Of a DNA stretch of 64,000 nucleotides, positions 11,201-19,365 are shown one piece after another (positions within the stretch are counted from its first letter, which is position 1; the number at the start of each line of letters is the position of its first letter). The DNA is from JAJRPT01 sp965661945. Its GTDB lineage: Bacteria > Bacteroidota > Ignavibacteria > Kapaibacteriales > UBA2268. A program made the position numbers and the translations under genes. Under the pieces are notes generated by a model, which saw only the letters and a program-made list of their open reading frames with translations, was not told the DNA's origin and searched no databases. The DNA lies in assembly GCA_965661945.1 (NCBI GenBank), contig CBFIFP010000003.1:310001-374000 (forward strand). Reading direction: 5' to 3'.

Positions 11201-11562
11201 TATTGATTATTTGATATTATTTCTGTTGAAGCTTGTAGTAAGAATGCTTCGTTTTCTTCATCCTCAGAAAGTTTATTTCTCAAATGTCTTTCGGAGGTAA
11301 AGGCAGTTATTAATTTTGCTTCAGGAGAAAGTAATTCTAAGTCATTGAAGTAACTACTTGCTTCTCTTTGGTTTTCCGCAATTATATAAATTGGACAAGA
11401 TTGATTTTCATATAAATAACTCAATGCAAAGGATTTCAGTGAACCTTTGATATTATTGATATTTACAAGTTCTTTTCTTTCTATGTATGATAAGATATTA
11501 TGAAATTTTTTTTCAGAAAATATTTTATCCTTTAATGCACTATAGTTTTTTAGTATTTTCAA
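8281..11562 (-). CDS. mfd: Transcription-repair coupling factor Mfd
   Basis: A 1093-residue protein with the full Mfd order: UvrB-like N-terminal region, an RNA-polymerase-interaction (CarD-like) domain starting at LKNGDYIVHEDKGVAKFEG, a RecG-type SF2 motor with Walker A GDVGFGKTE, DEEQ (VVDEEQRFG), TATPIPRTL and QLRGRVGR, and a C-terminal TRCF domain. It removes RNA polymerase stalled at lesions and recruits UvrA. The only start in frame is TTG at 11562, directly after an in-frame stop, so a TTG start is used here. It lies between mutS2 (12-nt gap) and tsaB (overlap), in a repair/translation-fidelity cluster. Confidence 0.95.
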   Translation of the reverse strand: MKILKNYSALKDKIFSEKKFHNILSYIERKELVNINNIKGSLKSFALSYLYENQSCPIYIIAENQREASSYFNDLELLSPEAKLITAFTSERHLRNKLSEDEENEAFLLQASTEIISNNQYISILTKDIIDKKIQEPEEVFTSKIDLKVGQKLNFTDFTNGLIKNGFKRTDYVGDVGDIAIRGGILDIYPISFNNPIRLDFWGDEIESIREFDPISQRSNKEYNNISIIQAFSTSNDKSKFIKFIDIIPKNAIIIIDDLEFFTEKDELHKLSTFKKIVFNSFEKADIKLISKEQKNFDSSIQALTKQLLEQVKYGFDIFISAESKNYLERLSNIIFAHLENDLIYNEREIDNFFNKINWLDTTLTTGFEFSTSTFLFTEHQIFQRNRLSEKTNNKSRAKKNIIELNSLKNGDYIVHEDKGVAKFEGFRSVKFGDSYQDCVQLAFEDGDVLYVSMNYINKIQKYSAQEGIEPKLSKLGSSDWERRKQRHKKKIKEIARELIKLYAKRKMQPGYAFDKDSIWQKEFEASFIYDDTIDQKRATEEIKNDMESNMPMDRLLCGDVGFGKTEIAIRAAFKAVQSGKQAAVLVPTTILAHQHLMSFRDRLHRFPVNIQVLSRFVPKSKQNEIVQNIKHGKVDIVIGTHRILSKDIEFKDLGLLVVDEEQRFGVKAKEKLREMRVSIDTLTLTATPIPRTLNFSLMGARDLSIMETPPKNRLPIHTEIQQWDEDIICEVITKEIKRGGQVFFVNDKIQDLELLMYDLQEMLPQIKFKLAHGQMQPKEIENVMQKFISGEIDVLCTTKIVESGLDIPNANTMIINKAQNFGLAELYQLRGRVGRTNLQAFCYLLIPNDTKVSKVAIQRLQAIEEFTDLGSGFQIALRDMEIRGAGNLLGAEQSGAIYDIGFDLYQKVLDEAVRELKIDEFANVFETEDKLASKLLENNDVAIETADDCFISEDYVPSDTDRFEYYKRLYSIRENKQLTEMEKEFIDKYGKLPNELINLLFVIKLRIQAIKTGFTKIVLKLNKMLIELPEQENEYFYQKAFPVVLDHIQTIEGAQLHQGRKKLSIEIPIRNKQHSVEILWKINKSLEELDYE

Positions 11563-11574
11563 TTAATTCTGTTT

Positions 11575-13926
11575 TTATATTTCAACAATTGTTACTCCCG
11601 ACCCGCCTTCTATTAGCTCACCTTCTCTAAAGCTTTTTACTAAATGGTGATTAGATAAAAACTCACGTAATGCAATTCGCAGAGCGCCAGTGCCTTTGCC
11701 GTGGACAATGGTAATTTCTGGGCTGTTGTTAGATATACAATCAGAGATAGCTTTATCAAGTTGGTTGATTGCTTCTTCGGCACGCATTCCTCTCATATCT
11801 AAGCGAGTTAGAGTTCCCATTTTAAATTCTTTAGTTAAAGGTTGGTTTATATAGGTTTTTTCTTTCGGCTTTGAATCTGTTTTTGTTAGATTTCTTAATT
11901 TAGTTTTTACTTTAATACCATTAAAATCAACTAAATATATTTTGCCATCGATTTCTAGTATTTGACCAACTGATTCGCCATTATCAATTATTACATTATC
12001 GCCAACTTTTATGTTTTGGTCATCTGCAGCCATTGGTTTATCATTAAATGAAGATTTATCAATAATTTGCTCTTTTTCCTTAACAAACTCTTTTTTAATA
12101 TCAGAAATTGATTTTTTCTGGTCTTGTATTTCTTGTATTGTATTTTCGATAAGTTTATTTGCTTTTTCAACAATATATGCTGCCTCGTCTCTTGATTTTT
12201 GAATAATTTCTTGTTTCTTTTGATTAAGTTCGGCAATTTTTTTGTTAAATTCTTCTTCTTTATTTTTAGCTAATCTGTTGAGATTATTAGTTTCATTCTT
12301 AGCATATTCTAATTCTTTTTTTATTTTATTTAATTCACTTATGCTTTTTTCAAGGTCTAATTGTCCACCAAATGTATATTTTTCGGAGCGTTTCATTACT
12401 TCGCTATTTAAACCGATGCTTTTAGCAAGATTGAATGCATAGGAATTACCTGGAAGTCCAGCAAGGAACTTATATGTTGGTTTTAAATTATCTCCGTCGA
12501 ATTCTAAAGATGCGTTTTTGACAATCTCTTTGTTAAGCGCGTAGTTTTTTAAAGACGATTGGTGCGTTGTAACAACGAAGTTAATGTTATAATCGATTAA
12601 TGCGTCCATTATTCCACATGCAAGCGCTGAGCCCTCTTGAGGGTCTGTTCCTGAGCATATTTCATCTATTAAGACAAGTGAGTTTTTGTCTGCATCGTTG
12701 ATTATATCTCTTATTCTTGATATTTGTGAAGAAAAAGTAGATAAATCATTTTCAATTGACTGATTATCACCAATTGAAGTATATACTAACTTAGTTTTCA
12801 TTTTTGATCTACCAATTGGAAATATTCCACTTGCTATCATTAAAGAACTTAGCCCAATTGTTTTTAATGCAACTGTTTTACCACCTGCGTTAGGTCCCGA
12901 AATTACATAAGCCATGTTGTCTCCATCAATATTTATACTTAATGGTACAACTTTTTTTAAGCCAAGTTTATTAACTAAAAGCGGATGTTTTATATGCTCA
13001 AATTCTATTTTATTATCATCGGTAATAATTGGTTTTTCACCTTTATTTTCTAAAGCATACATTGCCTTAGCATATATACAATCTAACATAGAGACTATTT
13101 CTGTTGTATATACAAACTTATCGGCATCTATTGAAATTTGATTTGTCAGCATTTCAAGAAGTCGGTAAATTTCTCTTTTTTCAGCATTCTTTAAAAGTGA
13201 GATTTCATTGTTCATCTCTACTATTTCTTGTGGCTCAAAAAATACTGTTTGCCCAGAAGCAGAAACTCCGTGAATAATACCCGAGGTTGTTCGTTTATTT
13301 GATGCTTTGATAGGTATAACAAATCTATCTTCACGTATGGTAACGAAATCTTCTTGAGCTATATCATCTTCAATTGATTTGCGTAATATCTTTTGAATTC
13401 TATCTCTTAGGCGATTACTTTTATCATTTATTTCACTTCTGATTTTGCGTAATTCTGGTGAAGCGTTGTCTTTTATATCTCCAGTGTCTGCCACTATATC
13501 TGTTATATGTTTTTCGAGATTTCTATTGTGATAGATATCGTTTGATAAAGCAATTATGTTAGGATATAATTGATTGATATTACTAAAATAATTTGATAAT
13601 CTTCTGAACGCAGAAATTAAATCTAATACATCAAGAATTTCATCTGTATTTAAAACAGAGTTTATAACTTTAGTTTTTCTTAATACTTGGCTGTAATCTT
13701 CAAAACCATTGAATGATATTCTTTCTTCATTGCTTAAAAGATTATACATTTCGTGAACTAACTCTATTTCTTTCTTTACTTTATCGTTATCATTTGAGGG
13801 TCTTGTGTTTAAAATTGATTCTTTAGCTTTATCTGAAAATGCAAACTTTGATACAATTTTTAGTAAACTGTAATATTCTAATTCTTCTAAAGAACTATTA
13901 AGAATGGAATTAATATTATTTTCCAT
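11575..13926 (-). CDS. mutS2: Endonuclease MutS2
   Basis: 783 residues. The ATPase core has Walker A SGPNAGGKTVALKT, a Walker B region (LVLIDEICSGTDPQEG) and the TTHQSSLK switch. A long coiled coil of ~100 residues follows (ELNKIKKELEYAKNE...), then a C-terminal Smr domain with LDMRGMRAEEAI and the HGKGTGALR motif. The MutS mismatch-recognition domain I is absent, as in all MutS2. The family acts in suppression of recombination and in rescue of collided ribosomes. Start ATG overlaps the stop of yqeY by one base (TAATG), indicating coupling. Confidence 0.95.
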   Translation of the reverse strand: MENNINSILNSSLEELEYYSLLKIVSKFAFSDKAKESILNTRPSNDNDKVKKEIELVHEMYNLLSNEERISFNGFEDYSQVLRKTKVINSVLNTDEILDVLDLISAFRRLSNYFSNINQLYPNIIALSNDIYHNRNLEKHITDIVADTGDIKDNASPELRKIRSEINDKSNRLRDRIQKILRKSIEDDIAQEDFVTIREDRFVIPIKASNKRTTSGIIHGVSASGQTVFFEPQEIVEMNNEISLLKNAEKREIYRLLEMLTNQISIDADKFVYTTEIVSMLDCIYAKAMYALENKGEKPIITDDNKIEFEHIKHPLLVNKLGLKKVVPLSINIDGDNMAYVISGPNAGGKTVALKTIGLSSLMIASGIFPIGRSKMKTKLVYTSIGDNQSIENDLSTFSSQISRIRDIINDADKNSLVLIDEICSGTDPQEGSALACGIMDALIDYNINFVVTTHQSSLKNYALNKEIVKNASLEFDGDNLKPTYKFLAGLPGNSYAFNLAKSIGLNSEVMKRSEKYTFGGQLDLEKSISELNKIKKELEYAKNETNNLNRLAKNKEEEFNKKIAELNQKKQEIIQKSRDEAAYIVEKANKLIENTIQEIQDQKKSISDIKKEFVKEKEQIIDKSSFNDKPMAADDQNIKVGDNVIIDNGESVGQILEIDGKIYLVDFNGIKVKTKLRNLTKTDSKPKEKTYINQPLTKEFKMGTLTRLDMRGMRAEEAINQLDKAISDCISNNSPEITIVHGKGTGALRIALREFLSNHHLVKSFREGELIEGGSGVTIVEI

Positions 13927-14372
13927 TAAGATAATATCTCCTTTACAACTGTTTGTACTAATTTTCCTTCTGCTTTACCTGATACTTGTTTCATAACTGC
14001 ACCCATTAATTTTCCCATATCTGCTGGAGAACTTGCTCCCATTTCATATTTTACTTTTAAAGCAATATCTTTAACTTCATTTTCTGTTAATTGCTCAGGA
14101 AGAAAACTTATGATGACTTCTAATTCTGCTTTTTCTTTATCTGCGAGTTCTTGTCTTCCTCCGTTTTCATACATCTCAATGGAGTCTTTACGCATTTTTG
14201 CTTGTTGATTTAGCAGTCTAATGGCTTCATCTTCATTTAGTTCTTTTCCACTACCAGAGGTTTTAAATTCAATTATTGATTTTTTGATTGCACGTAAAAC
14301 ATCAAGTCGAATTTTATCTTGATTTTTCATTGCAGTTGTCAATTGTTCATTAACTTTAATTTCTAAACTCAT
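13926..14372 (-). CDS. yqeY: GatB/YqeY domain protein
   Basis: 148 residues, typical length for the stand-alone YqeY family, which shares its fold with the tRNA-binding tail of GatB. The helical N-terminal half (EQLTTAMKNQDKIRLDVLRAIKKSI) and the C-terminal MGKLMGAVMKQVSGKAEGKLV motif are well conserved. The ATG at 14372 is preferred over an upstream GTG at 14384 because GGGA lies 8 nt before it. Molecular function is not settled; a role in tRNA-dependent amidation is inferred only from the GatB relation. The stop shares one base with the mutS2 start. Confidence 0.9.
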   Translation of the reverse strand: MSLEIKVNEQLTTAMKNQDKIRLDVLRAIKKSIIEFKTSGSGKELNEDEAIRLLNQQAKMRKDSIEMYENGGRQELADKEKAELEVIISFLPEQLTENEVKDIALKVKYEMGASSPADMGKLMGAVMKQVSGKAEGKLVQTVVKEILS

Positions 14373-14443
14373 TTTATTTCCCACTTTAAATTTTTAATAG
14401 TCTACAGACGATTAAGAAATTCTTTTCTTTGAAAAAACAAAAA

Positions 14444-14474
14444 AAAATCTGAAAACTTTGGGTTCTCAGATTTT
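14444..14474 (-). terminator. Rho-independent terminator after the MCE gene
   Basis: Inverted repeat with a 9-bp perfect outer stem (AAAATCTGA/TCAGATTTT), four more inner pairs including one G-U, and a 5-nt loop. On the minus strand it is followed by a run of T. It sits about 150 nt beyond the stop of the MlaD-like gene and about 70 nt before yqeY, so it separates the two transcription units. Confidence 0.85.
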
Positions 14475-14620
14475 AACTTTTTAAGATTTTAACTCTGTTA
14501 GAAACTAATTATCTTACTCCCTCAAAAACTAATGATTATAAATTTTTAAATTATTTATTTTCATATTAATCTAAGATTTTAAAACTTTATTGTCAATCTT
14601 ATTTAGTTAGTCTAATTTTG

Positions 14621-15622
14621 TTAATCTTTCTTTTTTGGGGGTTTGCTTAATACTCTATTTGTTTCTTCAGAAATAACATTTACAGATTTTCTAATTTCTT
14701 TATTTGTAGATTTAATTTCAGAAAAAATTCCATTAATGTCTAATAACACACTTTCAGTTCTAAAAGTTAGTACTGAAATTGAATTAGCGAGTTTGTTCAT
14801 TAATGAATCATATTTATTATAAGATTTATTCACAAAATTTGCAAGCTGCATAGAGTCAAGTTGTTTATTGATAGCAAGGGTGAATTGTTCTAATTTATTA
14901 GCAGTTTCTAGCAATCTATTACCAGTTGCATTCATATCAGTAATGAAAGTTGAATTTTTGGTTTGTTCCATAAAGTTTCTGAGGTTTGCAGATGCATCAT
15001 TTAAGTTTGATATTGTTGTGTATAATTCTTTGTTACTCATAAATCTTGTAGCAGAATCAAGAAAATTGGTTGATGTTGATAGAAACTCTATGGTTTTATC
15101 AGAAATTACTCCTATTTCAAGAGTTTTAAGATTTGATATAACTTCATTTGCTGCGATTTGTATTTCTTCTATATCCGAAGGTGCAGATTTAATATATTTG
15201 GAAACTCTTTCGGGAAGCGGGAAGTTAATTTTTGGGTACATTCTCATAGCTACTGGGTTATCAGTATAATGAAGTTGGAGGAATTTACCTCCCGCAAGTC
15301 CTGAGATTGCAGATTTTACTCTTAATGAATCATTAACATCGATTTTAGGGTCAATTTCCATAATAACTTGTATAATTCTTCCATCGTTTGCCACATTAAT
15401 TTTATTAACAATACCTACAGGGACACCTTGATATTTTACGGGTGAACCTATTGTTAATCCCTCCACGCTTGTGTCGAAATAGGTAACATAAAATTTTTGT
15501 TGTTTAAAAAATTCGTTTGCACCTAACCAAATAATTGTAACAATAACTATAGTTATACCGGTTATGGTGAAAAGCCCTACTAAAAAAGGGCGGTTTTTCT
15601 TTCTTGTTTTTATTTCTGACAT
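14621..15622 (-). CDS. MCE/MlaD family lipid-transport protein
   Basis: 333 residues. One N-terminal transmembrane helix (residues ~13-32, VGLFTITGITIVIVTIIWLG) is followed by a single MCE domain (VEGLTIGSPVKYQGVPVGIVNKI). After that comes a long helical tail (~150-320) rich in Ser/Asn/Leu, as in MlaD- or LetB-type proteins whose helices form a periplasmic channel. The family moves phospholipids between inner and outer membranes. The MlaE permease and MlaF ATPase are not adjacent; the gene is a single unit closed by a terminator and divergent from efp. Confidence 0.85.
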   Translation of the reverse strand: MSEIKTRKKNRPFLVGLFTITGITIVIVTIIWLGANEFFKQQKFYVTYFDTSVEGLTIGSPVKYQGVPVGIVNKINVANDGRIIQVIMEIDPKIDVNDSLRVKSAISGLAGGKFLQLHYTDNPVAMRMYPKINFPLPERVSKYIKSAPSDIEEIQIAANEVISNLKTLEIGVISDKTIEFLSTSTNFLDSATRFMSNKELYTTISNLNDASANLRNFMEQTKNSTFITDMNATGNRLLETANKLEQFTLAINKQLDSMQLANFVNKSYNKYDSLMNKLANSISVLTFRTESVLLDINGIFSEIKSTNKEIRKSVNVISEETNRVLSKPPKKKD

Positions 15623-15710
15623 AAAATTTGTTTTATAAATAAATGTAATTTAAAAAAAAATTCTGGAATAACAATAAAATAATATTTTTTTCTACTCTTA
15701 TTGATATAAA

Positions 15711-15742
15711 TTTGTAAATGAAAAGTAGTTTAGGTATTTTTG
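15711..15742 (+). promoter_or_regulatory. Bacteroidota-type promoter of efp
   Basis: TTTG at 15711-15714 and TATTTTTG at 15735-15742 are separated by 20 nt, which fits the Bacteroidota sigma-A consensus TTTG-N19/21-TAnnTTTG. The expected start site is near 15749, leaving a leader of about 20 nt before the efp ATG. The upper box also belongs to a second TAAATTTG (15707-15714), so overlapping promoters are possible. Confidence 0.6.
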
Positions 15743-15770
15743 TATTTTGTATAACATATAAAGAAAAAAA

Positions 15771-16334
15771 ATGGGTTCAACAAGTGATTTAAGAGTGGGT
15801 GCTGTTATCAAATATAATAATGATAATTATATTGTAGAAACATGCGAATTTAGAAAGCCCGGTAAAGGTGGTGCTTTTTTTCAGGTTAAATTAAGAAATT
15901 TAATTACGGGAAATAAAGCTGAAAATAAATTTAGAAGTGGCGAATCTTTAGATTTTGTAAGAATTGAAAAAAGACCTTATCAGTATCTTTACAAGGATGG
16001 TGAGTTTTTTGTTTTTATGAGTAATGAAACTTATGACCAAGTTACTTTACCTGGGGCAATGGTAGGCGAACAAGAACTTTTTATGAAGGAAAATGATGAT
16101 GCTTACATTATGTTTGAAGGCGAAAAAGCTCTCGCTGTTGAAATTCCTCAGCATGTGAATCTGATTGTTATTGAAACTGAACCTGGTTTACGTGGTGATA
16201 CTGCTACTAATGTTACTAAACCTGCGAAGTTAGAAACTGGTGCTACTATTAATGTGCCTATTTTTATAAATGAGGGTGATAAGATTAGAGTTGATACTAC
16301 AACAAGTTCCTATATTGAGAGAATGAAGGACTAA
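15771..16334 (+). CDS. efp: Translation elongation factor P
   Basis: 187 residues with the three-domain EF-P layout: KOW-like N-terminal domain, central OB domain (PYQYLYKDGEFFVFM), and the C-terminal domain ending GDKIRVDTTTSSYIERMKD. The modifiable lysine is Lys32 in KPGKGGAF, equal to E. coli Lys34. EF-P relieves ribosome stalling at polyproline. No EpmA/EpmB-type modification gene is nearby. It is followed 41 nt later by accB, a gene order common in many bacteria. Confidence 0.96.
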   Translation: MGSTSDLRVGAVIKYNNDNYIVETCEFRKPGKGGAFFQVKLRNLITGNKAENKFRSGESLDFVRIEKRPYQYLYKDGEFFVFMSNETYDQVTLPGAMVGEQELFMKENDDAYIMFEGEKALAVEIPQHVNLIVIETEPGLRGDTATNVTKPAKLETGATINVPIFINEGDKIRVDTTTSSYIERMKD

Positions 16335-16375
16335 TTTATTAAATAATCAAAGAGATATTAATTAATGGGTTTATT

Positions 16376-16849
16376 ATGGATTTAAAATATGTAAAAAGTT
16401 TATTGAAGTTGTTTGATGAAAGTACTGCAACTGAGATAACGATTGAAGAAGAGGGCGGAAAGATTAAATTATCTAAGAAAGCAGAAAAAGCTTATGCGCA
16501 ACAACAGTATGTAATGCCTCAACAATTTTCACCTTCAAATACTCAAGATTCTGCACCATTGACTTCACCGATTGGTACAGTTACTGTAGAAGAAGATGAA
16601 AACTTTGGTTTACATGAAATTACTTCGCCAATAGTTGGTACTTTTTATAGAACTCCTTCACCTGACTCTGATCCATTTGTAAAAGTTGGTGATAGGGTTG
16701 AGGTTGGTCAAGCGCTTTGTATTGTTGAAGCAATGAAAGTGATGAATGAAATAGAAAGTGATGTGAGCGGTGAAGTTGTTAAGATAGTTTTGGAAAATGC
16801 TCAACCTGTAGAATATAATCAAGTTTTATTTTTGATAAAAGCAGATTAA
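16376..16849 (+). CDS. accB: Biotin carboxyl carrier protein of acetyl-CoA carboxylase
   Basis: 157 residues. A helical/charged N-terminal part (1-40), a flexible Gln/Pro/Ser/Thr linker (~40-75), and a C-terminal biotinyl domain with EAMKVMNEI; Lys121 is the biotinylation site. It carries the carboxybiotin between biotin carboxylase and the carboxyltransferase in the first step of fatty acid synthesis. accC follows after 3 nt, so the two subunits are co-translated. The carboxyltransferase genes accA and accD are outside the window. Confidence 0.96.
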   Translation: MDLKYVKSLLKLFDESTATEITIEEEGGKIKLSKKAEKAYAQQQYVMPQQFSPSNTQDSAPLTSPIGTVTVEEDENFGLHEITSPIVGTFYRTPSPDSDPFVKVGDRVEVGQALCIVEAMKVMNEIESDVSGEVVKIVLENAQPVEYNQVLFLIKAD

Positions 16850-16852
16850 AAT

Positions 16853-18202
16853 ATGATAAAAAAAATATTGATTGCAAATAGAGGTGAAATCGCACTAAGA
16901 ATTATTAGAGCTTGCAAAGAATTGGGAATAAAAAGTGTTGCGGTTTACTCTGAAGCAGATAAGTTTTCTTTACATACAAAATTTGCTGATGAAGCTGTAT
17001 GTATTGGTCCGGCTGCTGGAAAGTTGAGTTATCTAAAAATACCTAATATTATTGCTGCTGCTGAGATTACGAATGCTGATGCTATTCACCCGGGGTATGG
17101 ATTTTTATCGGAAAATGCTGGTTTTGTTAGTATTTGTGAAGAACATAATATTGTTTTTATTGGTCCTTCGGTTGATGCAATTATTAGAATGGGTGATAAG
17201 TCTGTTGCTAAAGAAACTATGAGGGCAGCAGGTGTTCCTGTAGTTCCTGGAAGTATAGGAGTAGTTGATACTTTAGAGCAGGTTCAAAAAGTTGCTGAAG
17301 AAATTGGGTATCCGCTTTTATTAAAAGCAGTTGCTGGTGGTGGCGGTAAAGGTATGAGGTTTGTATATTCTTCTGAGCAATTAGAGCGTGCATTCTTTAC
17401 TGCTAGAAATGAAGCTGAGACTTCTTTTAATAATCCACAGCTTTATGTAGAAAAAATTATTGAACAAGCAAGACACATTGAGATTCAAGTTTTTGGCGAT
17501 AAATTTGGAAATATAATTCATTTGAATGAAAGGGAATGTTCTATTCAACGCAGAAATCAAAAGTTAATAGAGGAAGCTCCAAGCCCAGTAGTATCTCAAA
17601 AATTAAGAGATAAAATGGGCGAGGCATCTATTCTTGGGGCAAGAGCAGTAAACTATTGTGGTCCTGGAACAATCGAGTATTTGGTGGATAAAGATGAGAA
17701 TTTTTATTTTATGGAGATGAATACTCGTATTCAAGTAGAGCATCCTGTAACAGAGGAGTCTCTTACTGTGGATTTAATTAAGGAGCAAATAAGGGTTGCT
17801 TCTGGGTTACCATTAACTTATACTCAGTCGCCTCCAAGACTTCACTCTATAGAGTGTAGGATAAATGCTGAAGATCCAGAGTTTGACTTTAGACCATCAC
17901 CTGGTAAAATTACTGCTTTACACTTCCCTGGTGGGAGAGGTGTTAGGATAGATTCACATGTTTATGCTGGCTATGAAATTCCTCCTTATTATGATTCTAT
18001 GATTGCAAAGGTAATCACTACTGCTTGGTCCAGAGAAGAAGCAATTTCTAAAATGCATCAAGCTTTGAGCGAAATGGTTATTGAAGGGGTAAAAACTACA
18101 ATTCCTTTTCATAAGACTATGATGAAAAATCCTGATTTTATAAAGGGTGATTTCGATACTAAATATTTAGAAAGATATAATTGGTTAGACCATAGAGAAT
18201 AA
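16853..18202 (+). CDS. accC: Biotin carboxylase subunit of acetyl-CoA carboxylase
   Basis: 449 residues, the standard length of a stand-alone biotin carboxylase. Seen in order: KKILIANRGEIALRIIRA (N-terminal domain), HPGYGFLSENA, the ATP-grasp glycine-rich loop KAVAGGGGKGMR, the ERECSIQRRNQKL block, the active-site MEMNTRIQVEHPVTE, and the C-terminal domain. It carboxylates biotin on AccB with ATP and bicarbonate. It is followed only 2 nt later by an unrelated ATPase gene, so transcription of this operon runs on into that pair and gcvH. Confidence 0.96.
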   Translation: MIKKILIANRGEIALRIIRACKELGIKSVAVYSEADKFSLHTKFADEAVCIGPAAGKLSYLKIPNIIAAAEITNADAIHPGYGFLSENAGFVSICEEHNIVFIGPSVDAIIRMGDKSVAKETMRAAGVPVVPGSIGVVDTLEQVQKVAEEIGYPLLLKAVAGGGGKGMRFVYSSEQLERAFFTARNEAETSFNNPQLYVEKIIEQARHIEIQVFGDKFGNIIHLNERECSIQRRNQKLIEEAPSPVVSQKLRDKMGEASILGARAVNYCGPGTIEYLVDKDENFYFMEMNTRIQVEHPVTEESLTVDLIKEQIRVASGLPLTYTQSPPRLHSIECRINAEDPEFDFRPSPGKITALHFPGGRGVRIDSHVYAGYEIPPYYDSMIAKVITTAWSREEAISKMHQALSEMVIEGVKTTIPFHKTMMKNPDFIKGDFDTKYLERYNWLDHRE

Positions 18203-18204
18203 GA

Positions 18205-19353
18205 ATGTATGTTAAAAGTTTAGAAGTTAGTAATTATAAAAATTTTAAAGAATTAAATTTAAACTTTGATTCTTTAAATATGATTGTTGGTGCTAATGCA
18301 TCAGGAAAATCTAATTTTATACAACTTTTAAAATTTATAAAAGATTTATCTTTACATGGATTTGAGAATGCTATTTCTCTTCAGGGAGATAAAGATTTTT
18401 TTAGAAACTTATCAAATGGAAGTAATACCACAAAAATTAAAATTACTTTTGAAGATAATAAATCTAAAAGTTTATTTAATTCTTTAACATACGAAATAAC
18501 AATTTCTTATGACAATAAAGTGATAATAAATTCAGAAAATGCTGTTTTAATTTCAAAAGATAATATAATTGAATTTAGGGTAAAATCGTCAATAGATAAA
18601 AAATCAGGTAAACAATTAGAAATCATATCTCAGAAAGATATATCTGATAACATATTGCCTATAGAATTTATAAAAAGGAAGATTAATTCTGGATATTGTC
18701 TTCCTCAATTAATTGATGATATTTTAGATGTAGAAATTTTCAAAATTAAAATATTTGATTTTGATATTAAAAAAGCAAAAATGCCATCAACTATAAATGA
18801 TTTTATAGATTTAAAAGAGAATGGTGAAAATCTTTCGTTAGTTTTGAGAAATATTTTTCAAAATGAAAAAGATAAGGTTAAATTTATAAATTTAGTTCAG
18901 CAAGCTCTTCCTTTTGTGAAGGATATTAATATTGAGAATTATTATAATGAAAATTTAGTTCTTAACTTGCAAGAGTCATACTACAAAGATAAGTTTCTCC
19001 CAAGTAGTGTTTTATCTGATGGGACTATTGAGGTTTTTTGTCTGATTTTAGGGATGTTTTTTGATAATTCAAATATTAGGATTTTTGAAGAGCCAGAACG
19101 TGCATTACATCCATATTTGATTTCAAGAATTATTTCGTTATTTTATGATGCATCAAGAGAGAATCAAATATTTATAACAACACATAATCCAGAGATGCTA
19201 AAGTGTGTTAAAATAGAAGATATTTATTTGATTTCTAGAAATGAAATAGGCTTCTCTGATATGCGCTCTGTTACTTCTTATGAAAATTTAGATTTGTTCT
19301 TGCAAAATGATTTGGGAATAGACGAGATTCTGTCTTGCTCTTTACTCACATAA
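18205..19353 (+). CDS. AAA/ABC-type ATPase (AAA15/OLD-like) of a two-gene ATPase/TOPRIM-like pair
   Basis: 382 residues. Walker A GANASGKS is at residues 29-36. The ABC-like signature is the divergent LSDGT (as in RecF/OLD-type ATPases), Walker B is IRIFEEPERALHP, and the switch is ITTHNPEML. This is the build of the AAA15/AAA_21 ATPases found in OLD nucleases, retron effectors and PARIS AriA; no nuclease domain is fused here. The next gene (12 nt on) supplies a TOPRIM-like partner. Base use is visibly more A+T-rich than in accC or gcvH, which suggests acquisition, yet the gene begins 2 nt after the accC stop. An antiphage role is inference from architecture. Confidence 0.8.
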   Translation: MYVKSLEVSNYKNFKELNLNFDSLNMIVGANASGKSNFIQLLKFIKDLSLHGFENAISLQGDKDFFRNLSNGSNTTKIKITFEDNKSKSLFNSLTYEITISYDNKVIINSENAVLISKDNIIEFRVKSSIDKKSGKQLEIISQKDISDNILPIEFIKRKINSGYCLPQLIDDILDVEIFKIKIFDFDIKKAKMPSTINDFIDLKENGENLSLVLRNIFQNEKDKVKFINLVQQALPFVKDINIENYYNENLVLNLQESYYKDKFLPSSVLSDGTIEVFCLILGMFFDNSNIRIFEEPERALHPYLISRIISLFYDASRENQIFITTHNPEMLKCVKIEDIYLISRNEIGFSDMRSVTSYENLDLFLQNDLGIDEILSCSLLT

Positions 19354-19365
19354 AAATGGGTATAA

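Noticed and set aside
14372..14416. CGTCTG upstream of yqeY considered as a third copy of the ECF promoter
   Set aside because: No GCGTC box at 15-16 nt upstream, and the sixth base of the -10 motif differs.
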